Shown: piece after piece, positions 10,770 to 20,710 of the stretch
How the letters are laid out: each line of letters starts with the position of its first letter
Numbering within the stretch: the first letter of the stretch is position 1
Assembly (NCBI GenBank): GCA_014529385.2
Contig: CM043960.1
Span: forward strand, 125,772,043-125,836,042
DNA from: Adiantum capillus-veneris
Taxonomy: Eukaryota; Streptophyta; Polypodiopsida; Polypodiales; Pteridaceae
Length of the DNA: 64,000 nt
Direction: 5' to 3'
Translations under genes and position numbers: made by a program
Notes under the pieces: model-generated
What the model was told of the DNA's origin: nothing
Seen by the model: the letters and a program-made list of their open reading frames with translations, nothing else
Databases searched by the model: none

Positions 10770-11701
10770 TTTAGCTTCGCTGCATTAGGAGTCCACCGTG
10801 GAAATTAACCCTTTTGGGGGACAAGGTGGTTTTTCACAAAGCAGGGTGGTTTACTGCCTCTCATATTACTTGCTGGTGAAGGCGCATTGTGTAGCTCTCT
10901 CATGCTGCCTATAGGCAGCCTCGTAGGGGGTCTCTCCATTCATGGCACTTTGCTCATCACACCGACCTAGCGGCCGTCCTCCTTCCTCTATTTAAAGACG
11001 TGAGGGCACATCTCTGCCCCTCACTTAGCTTTGGTTGTTGTTCTTCTTACATTAAGTAGAAATTGTGTGGCTACTTTACTTTAAAATATGGAGCTCACAA
11101 CACAGATTTGTCAGGATGGCCTCTCTGCCCTTGCATATTTCTTGCGGACTGATTTTTTTTTTGAAAAAAGAGAGGGGCGTTAGTGTACCATGTTATTAAG
11201 TTATAGCCTATTTTGATATGGTAGTTCTGGATGTGGTTTCTACTCTACATTAACGGATCCTGCTTATGGTCCTGGTTGGGCGATGAGTGTATATGATGAT
11301 GATGTTTTTTTGGCATAAATTGTTTACCCTTCTCCGTTTTACTATTCTGACATTACTGAGTTATGTTGTTACCACATGGCTTGGCAATATAGGGCCCTGA
11401 TTGACAATAGCAACCTATTGTAGCAGTATAATCTATGGTACGGGTGGGTTTTCCTTGCGCTTTTTACTAGCTTTTTAACAGGTCGCATAGTATTAATCTT
11501 ATCAAATATGGGTTTTGCCCTAAATGCTTACTGTTACGGGTTTTGTTAAAAAAACAATGGTTTGGGGGGTTTTTTGTGGCTACCCCTGATGCGTTAACAC
11601 TATTTTCATTCTAAGGAACCTCTAATGAGGGGGATTTACACAGAAGTTGTGCAGAAACTGACCCTTTGCCAGGTGAGTGGTTGGATTTGTGATAAATTGC
11701 A
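10770..11701 (+). promoter_or_regulatory. Probable 5' LTR/leader of gypsy A (boundaries unresolved)
   Basis: No gene is seen here. The stretch lies just upstream of the gypsy A coding region and contains a TATA-like CTATTTAAAG at about 10987 followed by a short CT-rich start, as in LTR promoters. I found neither a second LTR copy (the 3' end of the element is lost) nor a clear tRNA-complementary site, so the LTR edges cannot be placed. Confidence 0.35.
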
Positions 11702-12620
11702 TTGTTAAGTTTGATGAATTTAAGATCAAGAAGATACATTTTTAGAGACCAAAAGGTTGCAGGTGACCAAGGTAGCTTAGTGTCCACTGAGGAGAGTGTA
11801 GCTCAGGCAAGGCTAGATCCACTAGCACCAATTATCGAGGAGGGTAGTGATACTGACACTTCATCAGACAAATCCTTCTTCATGATGGGTAGTCAACAGC
11901 CAGGAGGTTTCACCTATGACGAACCAATGCCAAGGGGAAGCACCTCCCTAAATCCTTTGAGCGATCCCAAGTTCACTGTAATCTTCTTAGAAGGAACAAA
12001 ATCGAGGGGAGCCCTAGTTTATTTTGACTATCGAGGACGCAAGTGTATTTGTATTGAAGAAAGGCCGCTCAGAGACTGGAGATAATTCGAATCTAAGATG
12101 ATGGAGATAGATTCCGAGACGAAAAGGGGAACCACTATCTGATAGTTAGTAACCCTGAGGATTATAACAGATATAGAGATAACGTGGCAAAAGGAAAAAT
12201 GGTTTCAGAAACTTAAGAACCACCTCCAAACATTGATCGACCTGGAGCGCTTTTTATGTATGATAAGAAAACAACCCGGGTCTCAACCTATAATGAGAAT
12301 GTGGGAATTTACAAGCATGAGAGCGAGGGAATAGTCTCTTATTTTCGTTGCAAAGAACCCTACCCAAACGACTCTTAAACAAAGACAAGGTTCTTTACTT
12401 ATTCTCTTATGAGATTGCTATGGGGAAGGATATTGTTTTTGTTGATAGGTACGGGCGAGAATACAAACGTATTCTCCCAGTAGAGGTAGAAAAGGCAACA
12501 ATTCCAGAAGCATCAACATATGCCCCCGATGAAGTGCCAAGAGCCACCTACACCCCTAGTAAGTCAACAAATCCCTTTTTAGAAGATTACGACGCGACCT
12601 CACATTCTACCCGACAGTAG
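11702..12620 (+). pseudogene. Gypsy A pre-gag reading frames
   Basis: Two open pieces (11702-12085 and 12348-12620) precede gag. The first begins MLSLMNLRSRRYIF, and the matching leader ORF of gypsy C has MNLRSGRVL, so this is the same N-terminal segment of the lineage's first protein. The rest is acidic and Ser-rich with no domain recognised. Stops separate it from gag. Confidence 0.55.
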
Positions 12621-12711
12621 ACATTCAACAACCAGAGCCAACCAGCAACCCAGCCATCATTGCAGGCATGGCTTCGACAGAGTGCAACATTAAAACAAGA
12701 CCGAAACCGAG

Positions 12712-13986
12712 ATGGTTATCAAGCAGCACGAGGCCCTAAGGGATTTACAAGAACCACCACTCTATTCAAGGTATCAAGGCGAGAGTAAGCCAAAAACTCA
12801 AGGATCAACAGAGCCTGGAAGACCACCCATAGAACGAGTTCGAAGAGACGAACCATCTCTTACAAGAACTGTTAGAAATTATGGCTTAGGAGCACCACTG
12901 GGAGAGGAACCCGCCTACTACAGAAGGCCAGAGGAGGTATTTCGATTAGGAGGTGGAGATCCGATGATGAGATTTGTAGACCATCGTAGAATTAGACCTT
13001 CTCAGGTGCAAAAATGGGTAAACAAGAAATACACGGGAAACAAAGATCCTAGAGATCATGTAGCAGCCTTTGTGCGTGTAATTAGAGCTGAAGAGGTGTT
13101 AGACTTCCCTACCCAATTTGCAGGGTTTGGACTAACCCTAGAGGATGACGCTGCTACTTGGTTTGACTCTGTGGAGCGTAGAGACTTTGAGTCTATGGAG
13201 GAGGTGTTTGACGAGTTTATCGAGGAATTCTCACAAAGGGGGATAGCTCATAATACAGTCTCACAAATCCATAAATTCAAACAGAAAGACGGGGAATTTG
13301 TGCGAAAGGCAGCCCTACGACTAAAAAGATATGTTAAGTTCTGTCTTGTGGAAGAACTGCCAACTCAATCCATACTTATGCTTATATTTATCCAAGGACT
13401 AAGGAATGCAGATCTCCAGAAGGACTTACATATGAAGAGGAGCACGACGTTAAATGAGTTAACTAAGGAGGCTCTTTACCTTGTAGACAATTGTGCGGTC
13501 TACAAAGAGGGTGAGTTTAAGGATATCGACGATGATTCATCCTCGCAACAAAGTGGAAGCAAGTCCATTAAGAAAGCACCGAAAGGGGAAGTAGCTGTAA
13601 GCCAAGAGCAACTTGTAGAGGAAGTGCTAAAAAAGATTAACTTGTATGCCAAACCCCAAGCTAAACTGCCCAAGTGGTGTGCTATTGAACAAAAATGGAC
13701 AAACCATGGGACGGAGGAATGTTATTATAACAAGGGATATGTGAGAGGGAGACCTTACGCTCCCCAAGCTCAGGTAGCATCTCCTCAAATTCCACTGATG
13801 CCTAGGTATCAAGCAGGCAACCTACCAGGACCTGTAGGTGTAGAAAGACCACAAGCAGTGTTGGGGCAACAACCACCCCTACCAGGATTACGACTAGTTG
13901 GCATAAGATACACACCAACAACAACCAAACTAGAAGAGAAGTCTTTGGTGCCTATGCATGCATATTACGAAGATCCCAATGGATAG
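12712..13986 (+). pseudogene. Gypsy A gag (Retrotrans_gag type)
   Basis: This 424-codon frame encodes the capsid-like core. Residues of about 90-260 match the gag signature: KYTGNKDPRDHVAAFVRVIR, LTLEDDAATWFDSVE, EFIEEFSQRGIAHNTVSQIH, RDA-type ALRLKRYVKFC and FIQGLRNADLQKDL. Near the end a degenerate Cys/His motif reads C-AIEQKWTNHGTEE-C. The frame ends at a TAG, and the nucleocapsid part continues in other frames. The start codon is the first ATG after a stop-rich stretch, so the true protein probably began earlier. Confidence 0.85.
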
Positions 13987-14189
13987 GCAGCAAATCCTGC
14001 CTATTACCATCGAAAGGACCCCCCACGCCAGAACCATGGAGAATGATAGGAAGTGCAGGACCACTTCAGCTGCACAGGCAGTAGGAGAAGCAAGATATAG
14101 CTTGGATGAACGAACATTGTTGTTCATAGCCAATGGAGGCATGGGCGGGCAAAGACATGCATACTAACAAAGAGGAGCTCAAGGAGCAC

Positions 14190-14500
14190 CTCAACAGCCT
14201 AAAAAGACCCTGCTACAAGTGTGGTGGAGACCATTGGTTAAGAACGGTCCTCATGATGAAATCATTAGAGTCAACGCATATTGCACTGAGTGTGGAGTTA
14301 CTCATTTGATTCCAGATTGCCCTAAGAACCCGAGCAAAGGAGCAAAAACTACCTTGAATATACTGGAAGCAGTGCCTTCCAGTGGAGGGTCAGAAAACGA
14401 GACAATCATACCTATTCAGGCAGTAACACGAGCCCAAGCTCAAAGAATGACAAACGAACCCACAATTGAAGAGCCAAAAATCGATGCCTCAAGTTCATAA
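14190..14500 (+). pseudogene. Gypsy A nucleocapsid zinc knuckles
   Basis: This small region has two CCHC-like motifs that would bind element RNA. CYKCGGDHW at about 14209-14235 is incomplete because the frame slips, and C-TE-C-GVTH-LIPD-C at about 14282-14323 is complete. After it comes PIQAVTRAQAQRM, matching the PVNALTRSMLQKQ segment of gypsy C. The open frame runs 14219-14500. Confidence 0.7.
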
Positions 14501-14804
14501 ATGAAAAATCAGAGAAGCACTTGGACAGCTAGAAAGGCGCGTATGAAAGCCAGGAGAGAACGAGAGCAAAAGGCTCTATCCGAGGAGTTAAAACGCACAA
14601 AGGATAGATGAAAGCGGTTAGAGGATCTAGCTAGCTTAAGCTCACACACTGCGCCAACCATAGCACCCAAGGAAATAGCAGAACCCAAAGTGCACGATCA
14701 GGAGGATCAGTGCTGGGGCAGACAAGGTAAATGAGAAGTTAGATGCACTTCTAAAAGCTTACGAAACCAGACTCAAAAACAACCAAATCCAAGAGCAAAG
14801 ATGG

Positions 14805-15227
14805 ATGACTTATCCATATGTTGAAATAGAAAAACGGAGGTTGGAAATGTGTAGAAAAATGATTGAAACAGCTCAATCGTTGATGGAAAACCTGATTGGT
14901 AAACCTGCAAGTTGGCATGAAGTACCAGCTCCAACCCCTATCAAACCAACTTTAGAGAAACAAGTAGAAACGAAGGAAAGACTCACGAATGCCTCTGAGT
15001 CTAGGAGAGAGCCTATCATAGTGCCAAATACAACGGATGAGACAAGTGACGGGTTCCAGCTTAAAACATTGGTAGAAATGGGTAAGGATTGTAACGGTCT
15101 AGATAACCTGTGGAAGCAAATCCGTGATGCCAACGAAGCTAACAGGGTGAGTTACCACATAAACAGCACGAGAAAAGAGAAAAATGATATCTTACCATTG
15201 AAGAATTTGAGGCAAGATCACAAATGA
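14805..15227 (+). pseudogene. Gypsy A linker ORF between nucleocapsid and protease
   Basis: A 140-codon charged frame (EIEKRRLEMCRKMIETAQSL) with likely helical N-terminal half and no known domain. It lies between nucleocapsid and protease and overlaps the next frame by 4 bases, so it is probably the broken spacer of the gag-pol precursor rather than a separate gene. Confidence 0.5.
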
Positions 15228-16378
15228 ACTTTGATATATATTCGCAAGGGGGAGACGATGGATCAATTGGTTCAGGGCACAGCCAACCAGACTCGCTGAA
15301 AACTCTACCCTCTTACCTAGGAGAGTATGAAGCCAAGTCTGAGGTGAGAGCAATCCCATCTCAAAGACTGTCTTCTAATAGAGTGATGGATTCACAAGGG
15401 TTGACTGAGTTATTGTCCACTCCTGTGGCATGCACAATCACATTAGCCGAACTCTTGAGGTTACGACCAAACATGTGGACCACAGTAGGCAAATGCTTAG
15501 AAAAATTTGGAGTGAAAGACCCCACCTCAAAGCTTCAGGAAGGGATCAGAGAATTGGACAATCCTCAACTAAACACTAGGCCAGTACCTTTAAACAAGGT
15601 TGGAGAGTATTGCAAGGGAGAAGATGGAAACACCACGCTACCAGTAGAATTCCAAGGAGTAGTTTCCAAAGCTATTCTTGACAGTGGAGCAGGAGTCGCT
15701 ATTGCCACTAAGGAAATCTGGAAAAAATGAGGAAAACCAGCTTTGAGAGCTACCAGAATGAAATTGCAATTAGCATATGGGTTCATGGAAAAGCCTCTAG
15801 GACTCTTAGAAAAAGTAATTGTCACTTCGTTCGGAATCGAGTATGAGCATACATTTGCAATAGTCGATTTCGACAAAAAGAAAAATTACGAGATCATCTT
15901 GGGAAGACCATTCATGAGGCAATTAAAGATGGTCCAGGATTGGGGTTACGACCACATATACCTCAGACATGGCGAGACAACAACCAAAATACACCTAAAA
16001 GACCATAGTTACAAAGATGTGAACCAGACACCAATGGAAGAGTTTGATTCAGCTACATTAGCAGGGTCGGAACTCCTAGCATGGTTAGGGCAACAAAAAG
16101 AGCTATGGATGTGTGGAGCTTCACATTGTGGGAGCTTAAAAAGAGAGGAATGCATCTTAGAAAGAGCGATTGAGGACAAGGATTATATTTCGGAACCTTT
16201 TTCTGAAGATGCCTTAGAACCTCTGGAATGGGAACACATACTAGCAACATTGGATGTCTGTACTATTACAGATAGTCCAACGACAAAATTTTACAATAAG
16301 GATGGCTATGATGTGCTACCCTATTACATGGTAAGCCTTATACCAGGAGGAGATGAGATGGTAGAACCACCAGAATAA
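15224..16378 (+). pseudogene. Gypsy A aspartic protease
   Basis: Retropepsin would cleave the polyprotein. The catalytic motif is ILDSGAGVAIAT at about 15674-15709, and the C-terminal hallmark is EIILGRPFMRQLKMV near 15889-15930. A single TGA at 15728-15730 interrupts the domain, and reading resumes in the same frame. In gypsy C the equivalent catalytic motif is DGGA, so the two relatives differ at the residue after the catalytic aspartate. The tail after the protease is acidic and unrecognised. Confidence 0.82.
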
Positions 16379-16866
16379 GAAGAGTTTTATAACTCCTCTG
16401 AGCATCTGGAGGCAAATAACGATGCAGATAATGAGTGTTCAGACAGCTCAAGTGAGCGTGGAGAGAAAACAGAGAATATCAAGTTTTATGATTTTGCCAA
16501 TCAGCACCCTAGACGCCAGGAACGCTATAGGAGAAAATGAGAAGAAAACAAAGTGAGAGAGAACCTGATGCCCAGGATCAAAGATAAAACTCACTATCTA
16601 ATGCTTCTCAAAGCAGAGGATTGTGTAAAAGACCAAATATCATGAAGATTCTCAAAAGTTCGAAGGGAAAAAACGAGAGGAAATAAAACAAGTACGGAAA
16701 GCTAAAACAGAAACAAAATCACAAAAATCAAAACAGGAAAAAACAAAAGACCCAGTGGACCAAACTGAAGCGTAAAAGGAAATACCGAGAACTAAAACGG
16801 TCATTACGAGAGGTATGGACTACTGAGGGAGAAAGTGATAGTAAGGAGGAGTCAGAAAAAGGAAAC
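16379..16866 (+). other. Degenerate protease-RT spacer of gypsy A
   Basis: No open frame is kept here. The sequence is A-rich and Lys/Glu-like in all forward frames, as expected for a decayed pol linker. Confidence 0.5.
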
Positions 16867-17954
16867 ATGAATTTACCATCACACTATCGGAAATTCGCCA
16901 TCCAGGACAGAAAAATCATAATGACACCACTAGTCAGGGAAAGAATAAACCAGGAATCTTACGGGCCAGATAATGCAAAACGAATAGACCTCTCTGAACC
17001 AGGTGAGAAGCCTCAGCCGGTCTATATAGCAACTAACTTAGAGCCTGAAGAAGAAGAACGCCTAACACAACTTCTCAAGAAGTATAACGATGTGTTTTCA
17101 TGGTCCTACAAAGACCTCAAAGGAGTTGATCCATCGATATGCCAACATACAATTCCTTTGAAATCAGATGCCAAACCTATCAAACAACATCTTTATACAT
17201 ATAATGACACATTTGCTAATGAATCAAAGAGGAGATTGATAAGCTGGTGGATGCTGAATTCATCTATGAAATCGAGCATACAGATTGGGTGTCACCCATT
17301 GTGGTTGTCCCCAAAAAGAACGGAAAGTTGCGAGTGTGTGTGAACCTCAAAAAGGTAAATACAGCCACCATAAGGGACAATTATCCCTTGCCAATCACAG
17401 AACATGTACTTGAGAGGGTGGCCGGGAAACGGGCTTATTCCTTTCTAGATGGGTTTTCAGGGTATAACCAAATGGCAATTGCAATAGAGGATCAATACAA
17501 AACAACGTTTTCCACAGAATGGGGAATATATGCGTATAGAGTTATGCCTTTTGGATTAACTGATGCCCGAGCTACCTTTCAAAGGTTAATGACGCATGCG
17601 TTCAAAGAATACCTGAGAATATTCTTAGAAATATACATGGATGATCTTTGTGTACACTCTCTTCTACGTGAGGAACATATAGACCATTTACAAAAGGTAT
17701 TTGAGAAGTGCAGAACATATCGAATCTGTCTTAACCCGGAAAAGTGCATTTCAATGGTTAGGCAAGGCCGCATCTTAGGACACATTGTCTCAAGAAATAG
17801 CATAACCATTGACCTAGACAAAATCAATGTCATAGTAGACTTGCCACGCCTACTAATGCGAAACAAGTGCAATCCTTCATGGGACACTGCGGATATTATC
17901 GAAGATTCATATATATGTATGCAGTCATTGCACAACCTCTGTATCGTTTGTTAG
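16867..17954 (+). pseudogene. Gypsy A reverse transcriptase
   Basis: The N-terminal part (16867-17343) has the pre-RT segment LLKKYNDVFSWSYKDLKGVD. After a frameshift near 17250 the palm and fingers follow in 17247-17954: VSPIVVVPKKNGKLRVCVN, YSFLDGFSGYNQMAIA, KTTFSTEWGIYAYRVMPFGL, the catalytic box IYMDDLCV (about 17631-17654), and LNPEKCISMVRQGRILGH. Another frameshift near 17860 leads into RNase H. Catalytic residues are conserved, but no single protein could be made. Confidence 0.88.
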
Positions 17955-18662
17955 TCAGTTTCGACTGGACTGAGGAGTGTGAAACTTCATTTCAAAAGCT
18001 TAAGAAAAACCTTGTATCAGCACCGGTACTTAAAACACTAGATTGGGAAAAGATATTCCATGTTCACATTGATGCTTCTGCATATGCAATCGGGAGTATT
18101 CTGGCTCAACCTGGAGACGGAACAATGGATTTCCCAGTTTGTTATGCAAGCCGACAGTTAAACAGTGCAGAAAAGAACTACACAACCACTGAAAGAGTGG
18201 GGTTAGGAATGATTTATGCTGTAAAGAAATTTCGGCATTATTTGCTCGCAAACAAATTTGTGTTCTTCACAGATCATCAAGCTCTTTTGTATCTGGTAAA
18301 TAAATCATGCAATACTGGGAGAATTGTAGTTTATTATATTGCTAGAGTTTGATTTCACGGTGGTGGTCAAAAAGGGTAAAACTCATCTACGGGCGGATCA
18401 TCTTTCAAGACTGCAAAACGGGGAAGCTCCTGAAGGAGTAGATGATGACATACCAGATGCGTATCTTTTCAATATTGAAATGATACCCAAATGGTCTCAG
18501 GAAATTGTTAGCATGCTTTCCTTTGGAGGTAGGTTTGATGACAACCAGACCCAAACAACAAACGATTCGACAAACAAAAAACTTCCAGTTGATTGCAGGA
18601 CGGCTGTATCATCTAGGATCGGACCAAATTCTACGATTATGTATAAATCCGGAAGAATTTGA
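17867..18662 (+). pseudogene. Gypsy A RNase H and connection domain
   Basis: Frame 17867-18352 has GHCGYYRRFI, the RNase H start FHVHIDASAYAIGSIL, SRQLNSAEKNYTTTERVGL and FFTDHQALLYLVNKS, with the D, E and D positions kept. A frameshift near 18335 moves to 18339-18662 (LEFDFTVVVKKGKTHLRADHLSRL), the usual end of RNase H, followed by a weak linker. Confidence 0.85.
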
Positions 18663-18689
18663 GTGTTGAAGAAGCACATGTCTAGGATT

Positions 18690-18917
18690 GTGCATTTCAT
18701 TGTTCAACAATGAAAACAATTGGGGGCTTATTGGCTAACTATGTACCCTGACACACATGCTTATGTTAACAATTGTACTATATGTAGTGCCAAACGACCA
18801 GTGGATCATGCAACATTGTTTCAGGTAAGCATTGCACCTGCGTGGAGTCAATATATCATTGATTTCTTAGGACGTTTCCTGAAAACATAACAAGAGCACG
18901 GAAAAGGGCTATAGAGC
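18690..18917 (+). pseudogene. Gypsy A integrase N-terminal zinc finger, truncated
   Basis: YPDTHAYVNNCTICSAKRP at about 18737-18800 is the CxxC half of the integrase HHCC finger; the His half upstream is frame-shifted. It is followed by APAWSQYIIDFLGRF, which looks like another copy of the pre-integrase linker rather than the expected FEKWGLDFVGP core. Sequence similarity to gypsy ends near 18917, where LINE sequence starts. Confidence 0.6.
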
Positions 18918-19350
18918 TGTTGTTTGTGGGTAACATCCACCCCCATGGGGGCTCCCAAGTGCCTGAAGATACACCCTTTTGAGATAATCTCACCTGTCCA
19001 GACCGATGGATCGAAAGAGTCATTTTTTGATAGGGAGATAAGCCTTGACTTCTCTATGTTGCACTTGGAACCCGAGGCCACGGCAAATGTTTGCACAATC
19101 TCTAAAGCTCTCTGAACATTCTGGGGGCATGCTTTCAAAAAGAGGAGCGAGTCATCTATAAACATTTTGACTAGGAGCTGGTTGTTTCCTATATGTTTAG
19201 GCCTTGAATCTCCCCTTGCACAGCACTGGCTTCGAGCATTGTGATGAGAGGATGTGACCCGATGGAAAAAAGCAAGAGAGCTAGGGGGCAACCATGCTTA
19301 ATGGACCTTTTAACCTCAAAGGAGCCCACAATTCTATCGTTGAACAGTAT
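18918..19350 (-). mobile_element. LINE-1 type RT fragment, copy 2
   Basis: This is a second copy of the LINE at 1-1117, same strand. It covers only the RT palm: SIKHGCP equivalent near 19300, the catalytic box FIDDSLLFLK (about 19136-19165), SKCNIEKSRLISLSKNDS and FRHLGAPMGVDVTHKQ. FADD of copy 1 is FIDD here. It is truncated on both sides and abuts gypsy A at its 3' side. Frame is kept in the central 100 codons. Confidence 0.85.
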
Positions 19351-19607
19351 TTCTAAGTATTTCTAAGTGATCTGGAGGATTATCTCCTTCTTAATAGCTT
19401 AAGTTTCTTGCATCCCTTTGTACCTTTGTATTGACTAGAAAGTCTCTAGTCTTTCCCCCACTTTCACTTTCACTACAACATTTTGTTTAGGATGCTAGTC
19501 TTTCTTTCAGCACCAAGCACAAAGAGTTTGTATTAGATTCACCAGTTTGTAACTTGTTGGTCTCATAGGTAATTTTGGCCTTTCGTAGACGTTAATATAT
19601 CATTTGA

Positions 19608-19639
<32 letters not shown>

Positions 19640-19834
19640 TTCTTTTTTGTGTGCACATTTATGCACAAGGGTGCACTAGGGACACATCAACAAAGTAAAA
19701 GTAAGAGGATTTATTTTGTTAAAAATCTTGTGAGTCATAAAATGGGATGGTATAATGTGCGTGCATATATACATGGGTTCATGGAACTTCATGAAGACTC
19801 TTGGGATGGGTTAAGGTCATGGAAGGGAGTAGAA
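19351..19834. other. No gene seen; LINE-tail-like sequence and short microsatellite
   Basis: At 19560-19640, GGT-CTCATAGGTAATTTTGGCC followed by a CT/CA run resembles the end of LINE-2 at about 7555-7680, so this may be the 3' tail of another truncated LINE. No coding signature is visible. Confidence 0.4.
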
Positions 19835-19943
19835 GTAGTTAGAAGCTACCTAAGATTGGGCCTTTCTTGCAAAGTCAAGGCTCAATTTGATAGGTAGAGA
19901 GCAATCGTTAGGGTTAGGTTGGATTAATGAGAGCAGCATCTAT

Positions 19944-19998
<55 letters not shown>

Positions 19999-20113
19999 TA
20001 GTTAGAAGCTACCTAAGATTGGGCCTTTCTTGCAAAGTCAAGGCTCAATTTGATAGGTAGAGAGAAATCGTTAGGGTTAGGGTGGATTAATGAGAGCAGC
20101 ATCTATGGTGGGT

Positions 20114-20170
<57 letters not shown>
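19835..20170. repeat. 163-bp tandem duplication ending in (GT)n(GA)n
   Basis: The unit GTAGTTAGAAGCTACCTAAG...AGCAGCATCTATGG followed by a GT run and a GA run occurs at 19835-19997 and again from 19998. The copies differ mainly in microsatellite length. The open frame across the first copy is not supported as a gene. Confidence 0.88.
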
Positions 20171-20172
<2 letters not shown>

Positions 20173-20260
20173 CGAATTCTAGAAGAACTCTTGATTATGC
20201 ATTAGAAAAGAGAGATTACTAGCCTCTTATAAAGGCACTAATAGGGTGACACATGTCATT

Positions 20261-20697
20261 TGGAAGGTCGTAGATGTAGATGCTTGGTTTTTGCACGATG
20301 CTTGCAATGCAGGTATGCGCACATAGAGCTTGACAAGACAAACACAATGGTGTCCTTGGAATTTCGATGCGACAATTGTGCGATGTGGTGTGATCAATTC
20401 AAAAACACAGTAGAAGAGAAGACACACGACGTACAGAGAAAAACCTTATCTTTTCATTCATTCCAAATAATGGTCGTACAAAAAAACTTAGAAAGTTGCC
20501 TTTTATACCGTGGCTCCGGGTTTCATGGTACAAAAGCTAGAATTTCCATAATAGCATTAGTAATTACATTCTCAACTTCAAAATATATTTAGGTAACATA
20601 TACAAGTTGTGGGAGAGAGGTTGCTACAAATTGGGATTAAAATTACAATTAAATGGGAGATAAAATAAGCTAGAACGTTTTTTGGAATCTTCCAACA
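20261..20697 (-). repeat. 3' LTR of family H element
   Basis: About 437 bp, beginning TGTTGGAAGATTCC on the minus strand and ending near TTCCA. The partner copy at 28302-28666 is shorter because it lacks a central segment of about 70 bp. The lower boundary is inferred from where the two copies stop aligning. Confidence 0.7.
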
Positions 20698-20710
20698 CTT
20701 CCACCCTCCT
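20698..20710 (-). other. Polypurine tract of family H element
   Basis: On the minus strand this reads GGAGGGTGGAAGT directly before the LTR start TGTTGG. It supports the LTR-retrotransposon reading of the region. Confidence 0.65.

Larger units (their letters stand above)
10770..18917 (+). mobile_element. Ty3/gypsy LTR retrotransposon A, truncated in integrase
   Basis: The gene order gag, protease, RT, RNase H, integrase identifies Ty3/gypsy. Gag, three Cys/His knuckle-like motifs and the protease-to-linker region resemble gypsy C at 38490-56602, so both belong to one lineage. The element stops abruptly near 18917, after the integrase zinc finger, where LINE sequence begins. The catalytic integrase core and 3' LTR are missing. 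Reading frames are broken repeatedly (12086-12347, 13987, 14501-14804, 15728, 16379-16866, about 17250, about 17860, about 18340), so the copy is dead. Confidence 0.88.

Noticed and set aside
10539..10774. Open frames of alternating Ser-Leu or Cys-Val on both strands
   Set aside because: They are translations of the CT/CA microsatellite. The same applies to frames at 7516-7774, 38614-38963 and 56128-56446.
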